Part shown: one piece after another, positions 35,122 through 43,787 of the stretch | Position numbering within the stretch: the stretch's first letter is position 1 | Layout: the number at the start of each line of letters is the position of its first letter | Assembly (NCBI GenBank): GCA_910574255.1 | Contig: CAJTAK010000018.1 | Span: 1-64,000 of the forward strand | DNA: 64,000 bases | Direction: 5' to 3' | Source: Clostridia bacterium | GTDB taxonomy: Bacteria > Bacillota > Clostridia > Lachnospirales > Lachnospiraceae | The notes under the pieces: model-generated | What the model was told of the DNA's origin: nothing | What the model saw: the letters and a program-made list of their open reading frames with translations, nothing else | Database searches by the model: none | Program-made: the position numbers and the translations under genes

Positions 35122-36708
35122 TTAAAGATTATCAAACACCACCGTCTCTTCCTTCAATTCCCCAACAATCGCCTGATTAACCCCCATCCTCTGGGTAATA
35201 TCCTCCATATCAATCACCAGGCTCTGAGTACTGTTGGCAACGCCCGTAAGTCCCGAAGCTCCTTCCCCAATGACCGTAGTAATAGCGCCAATAGATTCCA
35301 CAATCCCGGACATAGAACCCCGCAGATGCTCTGTCCGCTCCTTAAAGTTATCCATAGACTGCTTAATATAAGCAGCATCCTCCTGGTACTGCTTACCGGA
35401 CTGGACAAACTCCTGGAATTCTGTCAAAATAGAGCTGTTCATATAATTCACAAGATTCTGTGCATTTTCTGAAAGATTATAAACAGCAGAAGTAACGACA
35501 GAATTGATCTCCTGTATCCGGTTAGCCGCATCACTGCTTGAGTTGGCAAGCTGCCGGATTTCCCTTGCAACCATGGCAAAGCCCTTGCCGGCCGTGCCCG
35601 CATTAGCGGCCTCCACAGTGGCATTTAAGGCAATCAGCCGGGTTGTCTGGGAAATCTTCAGAATCTCATCCGTAAGGCTGTTCACCTGATCCACGCTGCG
35701 GCTCTGCTCGATGGCTTCATTTAAGGATTCCAGGATATCCGCAGCCTTGGCGCTGGTAACCTCCACGTTGGTCTTAGCCGACTGCTCCAGCTCGTCTGCA
35801 CGGGTCTTCATGGCGACGGAATAGGCGGTAATGCTTGCGCATTCTTCCGCAGTACTATGTACATCCCGGTTCACGGCCTCAGCACTTTCGGAAATAACGG
35901 TGGCATTGCTGGCAACCTCCCGGATAGTCGCCGAGAGCTGCTGCATCAGATTTGACAGATCCGAAACACTTTCCCGGGAAGTGGCAGTCCTTTTGCGCAC
36001 CTCGCTTGTCATATCATCAATCCGGTCGGAGCTGTCCCGAATAGTGCCCAGAATACTCTTAATAGGCGTGACTACATATTTTTTAATCAAAGAAATGGTT
36101 CCAAATACAAGAGCCGTACAGATACCAATAGAGAGAAGGCTCACAATCAGGGAAATGATGTACACAGCCGAAAGCCGCCCCCTGGCCCTGGAGGTCTGAT
36201 CGCTGATGGAAGTATTCAGCGCATCAATGCTGCTTTCCATAGCATTTGCATAAAGAGCCACGTCCTCATTGGCAAGAACGTAAGCTTCCTGCGTCTTGTG
36301 GCCGGCACTTTTGCAGACCAAATTTACCAGCGCATGCTTAAAGGAATCATAAGAGGACAGAAGAGACTGGTAGGCCTCTTGATCCTCCCTGGTAACAAAG
36401 TCTTCATACTCTGCCAGCATGTTGTCTAAAAGGGCTTCCTCATCCTTGATCTGATTTACTACGGTAATCATGGTGTTGTAATCCGTAGCCACAATGTGGG
36501 ACAGGGCCAGGTTATGGATGGTCATGGCGGACTGGGAAATCTCCGCCAGCCGGCTTTTTCCGGCCATAAGGTTGTCGGCAATATTGGCTGCATTGGAATT
36601 GACATTATGTATATTGATAACAGCCAAAGCATTGGAAATGAGCGCCACAATGCCCAGAAGAGCAATGGGCAGAATTAAGCGCTGTTTGAGGCTGATTTGT
36701 TTCGTCAT
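35122..36708 (-). CDS. methyl-accepting chemotaxis protein
   Basis: 528 aa. First membrane segment ~12-32, an extracellular helical bundle (4HB-type, ~35-180), second segment ~185-210, HAMP-like linker, then the signalling domain with the hairpin ISQTTRLIALNATVEAANAGTAGKGFAMVAREIRQLANSS. The motif departs from the common Q-T-N-L-L-A-L but keeps the E-A-A-x-A-G-x-x-G-K-G-F core. Stop codon 14 nt from the hairpin element. Next to a solute-binding lipoprotein gene on the same strand, which could be its ligand-presenting partner. Confidence 0.93.
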   Translation of the reverse strand: MTKQISLKQRLILPIALLGIVALISNALAVINIHNVNSNAANIADNLMAGKSRLAEISQSAMTIHNLALSHIVATDYNTMITVVNQIKDEEALLDNMLAEYEDFVTREDQEAYQSLLSSYDSFKHALVNLVCKSAGHKTQEAYVLANEDVALYANAMESSIDALNTSISDQTSRARGRLSAVYIISLIVSLLSIGICTALVFGTISLIKKYVVTPIKSILGTIRDSSDRIDDMTSEVRKRTATSRESVSDLSNLMQQLSATIREVASNATVISESAEAVNRDVHSTAEECASITAYSVAMKTRADELEQSAKTNVEVTSAKAADILESLNEAIEQSRSVDQVNSLTDEILKISQTTRLIALNATVEAANAGTAGKGFAMVAREIRQLANSSSDAANRIQEINSVVTSAVYNLSENAQNLVNYMNSSILTEFQEFVQSGKQYQEDAAYIKQSMDNFKERTEHLRGSMSGIVESIGAITTVIGEGASGLTGVANSTQSLVIDMEDITQRMGVNQAIVGELKEETVVFDNL

Positions 36709-36807
36709 GGCGATATCCTCCGGAATGTTGTAACAGTTTATTTCTGCGGGGTATTTGACTCAGTAATTCACTGGCAATCCTGCTTGAAGCTCCTGTGCAG
36801 ATTTTCA

Positions 36808-38049
36808 CTAGGGTGCCGTGATAGCTTCCGCCATTTTGTCAAGCTGCTCCTGAAGGCTCTGGCCGTCAGGATTGCCGGCAGCCATATTTCCTGCAAAGGC
36901 GGACACGGGATCCCAGAAATTTCCTCCCAGACGCTGCACCGTGGAAAATTCAGACTGGCTGAGAAGGGCGGCAATGGCAGGAGAACTCTGAACCGCTTGG
37001 GAGGCCGCCGCATTTTTGTTGGCAGGACCCTGTCCACGCAGCTCGAATCGGAGCTTCTGGTTGGCTTCATTCGTGATCCATTCGGCTAAAAGGGAGGCCC
37101 ACTCATGGGATGCGGAGTAGGCGTTGACACCGATGAGCTTATAGCCGGAGTAGGAAGACATCTGGATCTGCTGTCCTGCACAGGTATAGGAGGGAAGCTT
37201 GGCAGCTCCGTAATCTGCGCCCCAGGCTTCTTCCACGGCCATGGCATTCCACACACCACTGACACCGGCGATAACCGTTCCGTTTTGTACACCTTTTAAA
37301 AAGTTTTCGTCCGTGGCGTTCAAAAAGCCGGGGCTTTCTGCCAGGTTCAGCATGGACTGAGCCACATCGGTTCCACGGATTGGCCCCTCCGTCCCGTTCC
37401 AGGTACAGAAATTGGTGATACCGTCGTCATTGAGACCCACCTCCAGTCCGGTATTTCCAAAGAAGGAATAGACATACCACCCAGAGGACCAGTCCATAGT
37501 TATCTGCCGTTCCTCAGCGGCTGCAATTTCCAACATCCGCTCCAGGGAGGTAATATCTGCTTCCGTAAAATAGCGTTTATTATAGTAGAGAAAATACCCG
37601 TTGTCCGCCGTGAGCGGATAGGCATACAGGGTATCTCCCACACAGGCGGCGTGAACGGCCTCCGGAAGATTGGCGGACTTGATGGTATTCGCCGGTTCCA
37701 CCGGCGTAAGGGCGCCTGCGGCCACCAGGGTGTTCAGCTGATCGTCCGCAAAGGCAAATACATCGGCCCCGTTTTCCAAATCATTCATCAGTGCGTCCAT
37801 ACAATTGCTTTCACTCTGAGGGGAAAAGGTGATGTTAAAATTCGCTTCGCCCTGGTACTTTTGCTGAAAGCTTTCAAAGATCTGATTGAGCAGTGCCTCA
37901 TCTTCCTCTGCGCCCCAGACCAGAAGGTCTACCTGCCCGGAAGCTTCGGCTGCAGCGTCAGCCATGGCTGACGGGTTGTTTTTCCGGCATCCGGCAAGGG
38001 CAAAGCAGAAAGAGGCTGCCAGGATGCATAGATAGGTTGTTTTCTTCAT
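36808..38049 (-). CDS. extracellular solute-binding lipoprotein (family 1, sugar type)
   Basis: 413 aa from ATG 38049 (GGAG upstream); the longer frame has no ribosome site. Lipoprotein signal peptide ending LAGC-R (~17-20). Then VDLLVWGAEEDEALLNQIFESFQQKYQGEANFNITF, ENGADVFAFADDQLNTLVAAGAL and later WAVTGVWNAMAVEEAWGADYGAAKLPS-like segments of periplasmic-binding fold. No permease or ATPase genes lie nearby; instead a chemoreceptor gene follows, so it may serve in chemotaxis or feed a distant transporter. A terminator-containing leader precedes it. Confidence 0.87.
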   Translation of the reverse strand: MKKTTYLCILAASFCFALAGCRKNNPSAMADAAAEASGQVDLLVWGAEEDEALLNQIFESFQQKYQGEANFNITFSPQSESNCMDALMNDLENGADVFAFADDQLNTLVAAGALTPVEPANTIKSANLPEAVHAACVGDTLYAYPLTADNGYFLYYNKRYFTEADITSLERMLEIAAAEERQITMDWSSGWYVYSFFGNTGLEVGLNDDGITNFCTWNGTEGPIRGTDVAQSMLNLAESPGFLNATDENFLKGVQNGTVIAGVSGVWNAMAVEEAWGADYGAAKLPSYTCAGQQIQMSSYSGYKLIGVNAYSASHEWASLLAEWITNEANQKLRFELRGQGPANKNAAASQAVQSSPAIAALLSQSEFSTVQRLGGNFWDPVSAFAGNMAAGNPDGQSLQEQLDKMAEAITAP

Positions 38050-38285
38050 AATCGTCTCCGTGCTGTTCCCCGGCGGGCATGCCTTATTCCCTATGCAATA
38101 CTTCAAAAACCTGCCCAATGGCGCATCCGGCAGGTGTCTGTCTCGTTTTGTCCGGTCATTGTCATGAGGGAAAGTGCCCTATGGGTATAAATACCCCGCA
38201 AACTGGCCTGCGAGGTGGGAAATTTTATGCCCTTTTTCGGGGTTTTTACGTTTAAAATTTTACCATTTACAGGGAGATCGTGCAA
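38050..38285 (-). promoter_or_regulatory. promoter and attenuator-like leader of the binding-protein gene
   Basis: On the minus strand: -35 TTGCAC (38285-38280), 17-bp spacer, -10 TAAAAT (38262-38257). The ~200-nt leader that follows has several GC-rich pairing segments (CCCCG..., GGGGTATTTATACCC) and ends in an intrinsic terminator: CCTGCC/GGCAGG with a T5 run (38133-38105), 56 nt before the ATG. This layout implies control by transcription attenuation. I do not recognise it as a known riboswitch; it lacks the c-di-GMP-I motifs I would expect for chemotaxis genes. Confidence 0.6.
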
Positions 38286-38534
38286 GTGATTTTATTTGCA
38301 ATATGCATTAAATTATCATAGTTATATATGTGTAAAAAAATGGGAAAGTTTCATTTTCTAAATCACGGCTGTTTCAGTCAAATATTCACAGGAAGATCAG
38401 AAAAAAGACTTCTTTTGTTGCAAAAAATCAGAAAATTCACTATAATAGAGAGGAAAAGAATGGATGAAGTCCAACATTATGACATTGGAGCCAATCTATA
38501 ACCAACGAAAATCGGAGGTCTTAACAGCAGCTTT

Positions 38535-38753
38535 ATGAGACAGCAAAAAGAGCCGAATCAAAAAGAAAGAAACTATTCCGTATGGTTTACGGGAATCGTT
38601 CTGGTTATGGTATATGTGATCCTTGTGGACAATATGTCCGGGGCAGAAGAGAAAGCATGTAAAAGCCTTCTTAGAGAGCGGATGCTGGAAGTGTCAGAGG
38701 ACATGCCGGCTTTGATGCAGGAACAGGAAGCTTTATGGAAGCAGGATGAGTAA
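38535..38753 (+). CDS. small single-pass membrane protein, unknown
   Basis: 72 aa. Charged N-terminus (RQQKEPNQKERN), one membrane segment (VWFTGIVLVMVYVILVD, ~16-32), and a soluble C-terminal part rich in Glu and Leu. GGAGG lies 13 nt before the ATG, further than ideal. The upstream ~250 nt shows no other gene. Confidence 0.55.
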   Translation: MRQQKEPNQKERNYSVWFTGIVLVMVYVILVDNMSGAEEKACKSLLRERMLEVSEDMPALMQEQEALWKQDE

Positions 38754-38806
38754 GCTGTGGGAGCATCCGTCACTAAAAAATATTTACTGACAGATTTGGA
38801 TAATTC

Positions 38807-38835
38807 TTGCGGTTTTTCCAACAAAATGCTACAAT
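38807..38835 (+). promoter_or_regulatory. promoter upstream of the 39069 hydrolase
   Basis: TTGCGG (38807-38812), 17-bp spacer, TACAAT (38830-38835). The 315-nt gap between 38753 and 39069 shows nothing else beyond this. Confidence 0.55.
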
Positions 38836-39068
38836 TACAATAATGACCATTCATATTCGACGCCAACAGATACCTGTCGCAAGGAAGTGTACCATTTCAA
38901 AGAACAATATAAATAAGGTACTCATACGGCATAAAAAATGAATAGATAAGCATACATACAATGTAGATATGCTTACAGATATAAAATCAAGAAAGAACGG
39001 GGATGCCAAGAAATCGGGCGAAGGTGCCTGGCAGGAGGCATCCCTATGGATTTGGAGGCTGTTTCAAA

Positions 39069-40022
39069 ATGATGATACTGTTAGGGGCAGGCATATTGCT
39101 TGTAATCTTGTGCATTCTGATTGTTTATATTACATATCGAGAGATATTTTACGCCGTTCCCAAAGCGGACGAGGATGCATACGCCATACCGGGTGGAGAC
39201 CAGTACAGGAAAATAGAGGATCGGATGCGCACCCTGATCGGCAGGATGGAGCGGCTTCCCTATGAATTGCTTTTTATCCAGGCATGGGACGGAACACGCC
39301 TTGTGGGACGATATTACCACGTAGAGGACGGAGCGCCCTTCCAGATACAATTTCATGGCTATCGAGGCGTAGCCCTTCGAGACTTCTGCGGAGGAAATAA
39401 GCTTGCCCGGGAAATGGGGCACAACACCATCGTAGTGGACCAGCGGGCCCACGGAAGAAGCACCAGCCGGACCATCACCTTTGGTATTAAGGAGCGGAAG
39501 GACTGCTTAAGCTGGGTAAACTATGTCTGCGAGACCTTTGGCAGCGACACGCCCATTTTTCTTTCCGGCGTCTCCATGGGTGCAGCGGCGGTACTTATGG
39601 CCGCTGACCTGGAGCTGCCGAAAAACGTGCTGGGCATCATCGCAGACTGTCCATACTCGTCCCCTGCGGCCATTATTGAAAAGGTCTGCCGGGACAAGGG
39701 GCTTCCTCCAGCCGTGATGCTTCCTATCGCCCGCCTGGGCGCAAAATATTTCGGCCATTTTGACCTGGACGAAACAAGTGCCATAGAAGCCGTCCGCCGG
39801 ACAAGAATTCCCATTCTGCTTATCCACGGAGAGGACGACCGCTTCGTTCCCTGCCGCATGAGCCAGGAGATCTGGTCCGCCTGCGGAGGCCACAGAACCC
39901 TCAAAACCTTCCCCGGCGCAGGCCATGGGCTCAGCTACATGGTAGACACCAAGCGCTATGAACGTCTGGTGAGACAGTTTGTGGACGAATGCATGCAGCG
40001 GCAGAAGATAAGAAACGCATAA
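39069..40022 (+). CDS. membrane-anchored alpha/beta hydrolase
   Basis: 317 aa from ATG 39069 (GGAGG 12 nt upstream; a longer start at 39003 is less likely). Single N-terminal membrane segment (~1-22), then hydrolase fold: FHGYRGVALRDFCGG, nucleophile Ser in FLSGVSMGAAAVL (~172), Asp in LLIHGEDDRFVP (~260), His in GAGHGLSY (~288). Resembles the YqkD/BEM46 group, whose substrates are unknown. Its codon use and GC are higher than the genes before it. Confidence 0.87.
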   Translation: MMILLGAGILLVILCILIVYITYREIFYAVPKADEDAYAIPGGDQYRKIEDRMRTLIGRMERLPYELLFIQAWDGTRLVGRYYHVEDGAPFQIQFHGYRGVALRDFCGGNKLAREMGHNTIVVDQRAHGRSTSRTITFGIKERKDCLSWVNYVCETFGSDTPIFLSGVSMGAAAVLMAADLELPKNVLGIIADCPYSSPAAIIEKVCRDKGLPPAVMLPIARLGAKYFGHFDLDETSAIEAVRRTRIPILLIHGEDDRFVPCRMSQEIWSACGGHRTLKTFPGAGHGLSYMVDTKRYERLVRQFVDECMQRQKIRNA

Positions 40023-40104
40023 GGAACGTGAAGTAAATACATACAGATTAGTATATTGACAGGTGAAAATGAAATGTCAGCAGCCCACAGGGGACTGCCA
40101 AAAG

Positions 40105-40147
40105 GTGCCGGAAAAGAAGACAGAAGACTTTTCCGGCACTTTTTTTG
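40105..40147 (+). terminator. rho-independent terminator
   Basis: GTGCCGGAAAAG (40105-40116) pairs with CTTTTCCGGCAC (40128-40139), followed by TTTTTTTG. Confidence 0.88.
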
Positions 40148-40280
40148 CCTTTTTCCCAAAAGCCCACAAAAAATGATGCAATTATGATGTTTTTGTGACG
40201 CTCTTCTGACGCTTGGATATTGTAAATTAATGCTATCAGCGAATGACAGATATATCAAAGAACAGAAGAGGTGTATAAGT

Positions 40281-42320
40281 ATGAAAAGGAGAAACAGATG
40301 GCTGTGCGGATTTCTGGCAGGCTTCCTTATGGTGATGTCCTGTCCGGTGACGGTTCATGCGGGCCGGGAAGAGGCGGAGCAGGAAAAGGATGTAACCCTG
40401 GCACCTTATTTTCTCGTAGAAGGCACAGATTCCTCCACAGATCCCTTTCCCCTAAAGGGAACCGAGGTCACGGCAAATGTCAACGGAACCATTGCGGAGA
40501 TCCATGTAACGCAGCGCTATGCCAATGAGGGGGAAAATCCCATCAATGCAAAATACGTATTTCCCGCCTCCACCCGTGTAGTCGTCCACGGAATGACCAT
40601 GACCGTAGGCAATCACGTGGTACGGGCGCAGATCAAAGAAAAGGAAGAGGCCAAGCAGGTATACGAGGAAGCCAAAAGCGAGGGCAAAAATGCCTCTCTC
40701 CTGGAAGAACAGAGAGCCAATGTATTCACCATGGACGTTGCAAATATTATGCCGGGAGATGAAATAGCCATTGAACTGACCTACACGGAGCTGATTGAGC
40801 CGGAGGAAGGGATTTACCAGTTTGTATTTCCTACCGTAGTCGGCCCCCGCTACAGCGGCCGGGTGACGGAAGAGGAAGCCGAAGCGGATGCCTGGGTGGA
40901 AAGTCCCTATCTGGCAGAGGGAGCGCCGGTGGAGAGCTCCTATGATATTACCGTCAACCTATCTACGGGAGTGCCTATAGAGAATCTGACCAGCAGCTCC
41001 CACAAAATAAACATTGATCAAGGGGAGGATACAAAAGCCAAGGTAACTCTGGCTGACAAGGCTGCATTTGCCGGAGACAGAGACTTTATACTGGAATACC
41101 AGCTAACCGGAGAAGCTATGAATTCGGGCCTTATGCTCTATGAGGGAGAAAATGCCAACTTCTTTCAGCTAACCGTGCAACCTCCCGAGCGCTGCAATCC
41201 TGAGGACATTCCCCCAAGAGAATATATCTTTGCTCTGGACGTGTCCGGCTCCATGGACGGCTATGCCCTGGATACGGCCAAAAAGCTCATCAGTGATCTG
41301 GTATCCAACCTAAAAGAGACGGACTGTTTCAACGTGATTCTCTTTTCTGACACGGTGTGGACCCTGTCTCCCAATTCTCTGGAAGCCACAAAGCCCAACA
41401 TCCACAGTGCCCTGCAATTAATAGAGGATCAAAAAGGCGGAGGCGGAACAGAGCTCCTGTCAGCCCTTCTGACCGCCTACCACATTCCAAAGGATGAGGA
41501 TACGGCCAGAACCGTTGTCATGATAACCGATGGTTATATTTCCGATGAAAAAGAAATCTTTGACCACATCCGGGAAAATCTGGGAGATACCAGCTACTTT
41601 GCCTTTGGCATCGGAAGCTCCGTAAATCGTTATCTCATTGAGGGAATTGCGGCTACAGGCATGGGTGAGGAATTTGTAGTCACAGAGGAACCGGAAGCCG
41701 CAGAAGCAGCCAATCGTTTTCGCACTTATGTACAGGCGCCCCTTTTAACCAACGTCCAGGTAGAATTTGAGGGCTTTGAGACCTACGATACAGAGCCCTC
41801 CGGCGTACCGACCCTTTATGCCAGCCGTCCCATTGTTCTGTATGGAAAATGGCGCGGCGAACCTACAGGAACCATCCGCATCACCGGAAAGCGTGGATCA
41901 GAGGACTATATGGAAGAGATCCCCGTAACGGCAGAAAGTATTTCCCAGGAAAATGAAGCCATCCAGTATCTCTGGGCCAGAAAACGGGTGGAAATGCTGA
42001 CAGACTACAGTTCTAAGACAGGGAGCCAGGTCAAGAAAGAGGTTACTTCCATCGGCCTCAAATACAATATGGTCACACCCTATACCTCCTTTGTAGCCGT
42101 TCTGGAAGAAGTCAGGAACCCGGAGGGAGACAGCAAGGATGTGAATCAGCCCAACTCACTGCCCTTCGGCGTATCGGGCCTGGCTGTGGGAGGCGGCTAT
42201 ATGGTAGGAGCGGAGCCTGACGGAATGCTTCTGATTCTATTATTCGCTATGACACTGCTGCTTCAATATCTTTACAGAGTAAGCAGAAACCTCATGTCAT
42301 ACCGATTTGATGAAAAATGA
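40281..42320 (+). CDS. VIT and VWA domain surface protein, probable exosortase target
   Basis: 679 aa from ATG 40281. Signal peptide (CGFLAGFLMVMSCPVTVHA, ~9-27). VIT domain ~40-170 (TYRYANEGENPI-type segment: RYANEGENPINAKYVFPAS; VYEEAKSEGKNASLLEEQR). VWA domain ~320-490 with MIDAS residues DVSGSMDG and TDGYISD. C-terminus: GGGYMVGAEPDG, a hydrophobic segment (MLLILLFAMTLLLQYLY), then basic R/R and a short tail. That three-part end is the form of a sorting signal, with E-P just before the membrane span. An exosortase-like gene follows 9 nt later. Function inferred: surface adhesion or protein complex assembly. Confidence 0.88.
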   Translation: MKRRNRWLCGFLAGFLMVMSCPVTVHAGREEAEQEKDVTLAPYFLVEGTDSSTDPFPLKGTEVTANVNGTIAEIHVTQRYANEGENPINAKYVFPASTRVVVHGMTMTVGNHVVRAQIKEKEEAKQVYEEAKSEGKNASLLEEQRANVFTMDVANIMPGDEIAIELTYTELIEPEEGIYQFVFPTVVGPRYSGRVTEEEAEADAWVESPYLAEGAPVESSYDITVNLSTGVPIENLTSSSHKINIDQGEDTKAKVTLADKAAFAGDRDFILEYQLTGEAMNSGLMLYEGENANFFQLTVQPPERCNPEDIPPREYIFALDVSGSMDGYALDTAKKLISDLVSNLKETDCFNVILFSDTVWTLSPNSLEATKPNIHSALQLIEDQKGGGGTELLSALLTAYHIPKDEDTARTVVMITDGYISDEKEIFDHIRENLGDTSYFAFGIGSSVNRYLIEGIAATGMGEEFVVTEEPEAAEAANRFRTYVQAPLLTNVQVEFEGFETYDTEPSGVPTLYASRPIVLYGKWRGEPTGTIRITGKRGSEDYMEEIPVTAESISQENEAIQYLWARKRVEMLTDYSSKTGSQVKKEVTSIGLKYNMVTPYTSFVAVLEEVRNPEGDSKDVNQPNSLPFGVSGLAVGGGYMVGAEPDGMLLILLFAMTLLLQYLYRVSRNLMSYRFDEK

Positions 42321-42329
42321 GGAAGCCAG

Positions 42330-43088
42330 ATGAGAGATAAAAAATCAATCCGTATATATTTTTTGGGACTGTTGATGGTCTTAGGTTTAAAATTGTATGC
42401 TGACCAGGCCGGCAGTGACGAGCTGCTCTGGATTTTGCGTCCTACCGCATGGTGGACCGGTATTTTAAGCGGGCATTCTTTTACATACGAGCAGGGAATG
42501 GGCTATGTGAACCATTCCCTGCGGTTCATCATCGCACCGGCCTGTGCAGGGCTTAAGTTCTGGATGATTGCAGCCCTCATGCTAAGCTGGTCTTTCCTTC
42601 ACCGGATGAAAGGCGGGAAAGGGAAGCTGTACTGGACACTGTTCTCTTTTTTGGCAGCCGGGCTTGTTACCATATTTGTAAATGGAATTCGAATCACCTT
42701 GTCCATTGTGCTGCCGCAGCTTTTGGAGAGCACAGAACACATTATGGCCCATATGTCATCAGGACAGCTCCACACAGCCATTGGAACCTTCGTGTACTTC
42801 CTGTCACTTTTGGCCTTATATTGGGCGGGAAACCAATTTTCACAAAAGATTGGATTGGCGGAAACGGTACAAAAAGAAAAATTCTTATGGGCTAAGCTCC
42901 TTCCGATCCTCTGGTATTTGGGTCCGGTTCTAGGTCTGCCTTTCCTGAGCCGGATAGCTTACAAGGATTATAAAAACTTTACCAACTATGAACTGCCGGT
43001 ACTTGCAGTCTGCGGAAGTGTATTTTTATTTCTTATCTTGTTACTATTAGGAAAGAAATTTCTATGGCAGCTTAAAACAGCAAAATAA
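42330..43088 (+). CDS. xrtK: exosortase-like membrane protease/transpeptidase (exosortase K-like)
   Basis: 252 aa, about seven membrane segments. The exosortase catalytic residues are in place: Cys in IIAPACAGLKFW (~74), Arg in VNGIRITLSIVLP (~122), His in GQLHTAIGTFVYFL (~149). Exosortases process C-terminal sorting signals and are mostly known from Gram-negative bacteria; a Clostridia copy beside one VIT/VWA protein suggests a dedicated pair, like the dedicated sortase/VIT-VWA pairs of marine proteobacteria. The assignment to exosortase K is from memory and less certain than the exosortase assignment. The stop codon lies in the arm of the large hairpin at 43081. Confidence 0.78.
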   Translation: MRDKKSIRIYFLGLLMVLGLKLYADQAGSDELLWILRPTAWWTGILSGHSFTYEQGMGYVNHSLRFIIAPACAGLKFWMIAALMLSWSFLHRMKGGKGKLYWTLFSFLAAGLVTIFVNGIRITLSIVLPQLLESTEHIMAHMSSGQLHTAIGTFVYFLSLLALYWAGNQFSQKIGLAETVQKEKFLWAKLLPILWYLGPVLGLPFLSRIAYKDYKNFTNYELPVLAVCGSVFLFLILLLLGKKFLWQLKTAK

Positions 43089-43270
43089 GACGGCGGACTT
43101 TTCCGATATCAAGTGTCCGGACGGTTCACGCACACCTGTCTGATATTGGCGGACAAACGTTCAACGCATAAAAGGTGAAGCAAAATTACAAAACGTTAGT
43201 CCGACAAGAGCAGACAGGTGTGCGTGAACCGTCCGAACACGGATATGGAAAAGTCCGCCGTCTTATTTTG
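43081..43270. repeat. 190-bp hairpin, family member B, between convergent genes
   Basis: Left arm 43081-43154 pairs with right arm 43199-43270; the loop is 44 nt. It shares the core of 34925-35107 (ATATCAAGTGTCCGG, TGTCTGATATTGGCGGAC; GTCCGACAAGAGCAGACA, CCGTCCGAACAC) and the same mismatches across the stem, but its middle stem (TTCACGCACACC / GGTGTGCGTGAA) and outer stem (CAAAATAAGACGGCGGAC) are different and still pair. The outer arm includes the last codon and stop of the exosortase gene, copied in inverted form on the right. Confidence 0.9.
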
Positions 43271-43280
43271 CGTCCGTTTT

Positions 43281-43787
43281 TTACACCGTATAAAACATCG
43301 GCAGCCCCGGCGGACTAAACGTAAAAGAAAAAAAGCAAATCACAAGAAGAAGCAAAAGCGCATAATTAGCCAAAAGAGGCAGATGCATACTCGGACATTG
43401 AACCTCAAAGTACCGAGAAGTCAAAAAAGTAACCAAAACACTAAACACAAAAATCAAAATATCCACCACCAAAAAATCCTTCCCGCTAACCCCCGTATAA
43501 GTAAAAAAAGCCGCCACAATAAAAAACATCCCAATAAGCACCCCTGCAATCCGAGAAGTCAGAAAACGCCCGGAAGTCTTAAAAAGCACAATCACCTCAA
43601 AAAGAGTATACAAAAACACCGGAAAAAACAGCATTTTTAAATGCTCCCAGACAGATTCATTTACCGGAGCAAACAATGCCACAAATGGATTTTCCATACT
43701 CCACTCATAAGAAAAATGCAAAAGAATACCTGCAACCAGTGTAAAAAGAATACCTGCAATCAGGTTCGTTGCCTCTCGAATCTTCAT
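43281..43787 (-). CDS. DUF6512-type integral membrane protein
   Basis: 168 aa with five to six membrane segments (~8-28, 50-70, 78-98, 104-122, 140-160). The motif APVNESVWEHLKMLFFPVFLYTLFE is characteristic of this family in Clostridia. Function unknown. Ribosome site AGGAGG 8 nt before the ATG. Ends 10 bp from the hairpin element. Confidence 0.75.
   Translation of the reverse strand: MKIREATNLIAGILFTLVAGILLHFSYEWSMENPFVALFAPVNESVWEHLKMLFFPVFLYTLFEVIVLFKTSGRFLTSRIAGVLIGMFFIVAAFFTYTGVSGKDFLVVDILIFVFSVLVTFLTSRYFEVQCPSMHLPLLANYALLLLLVICFFSFTFSPPGLPMFYTV

Noticed and set aside
38105..38262. c-di-GMP-I riboswitch before the chemotaxis genes
   Set aside because: The conserved GCAAACC, ACGCAAAGCC and following segments are absent; kept only as an unidentified leader with a terminator.
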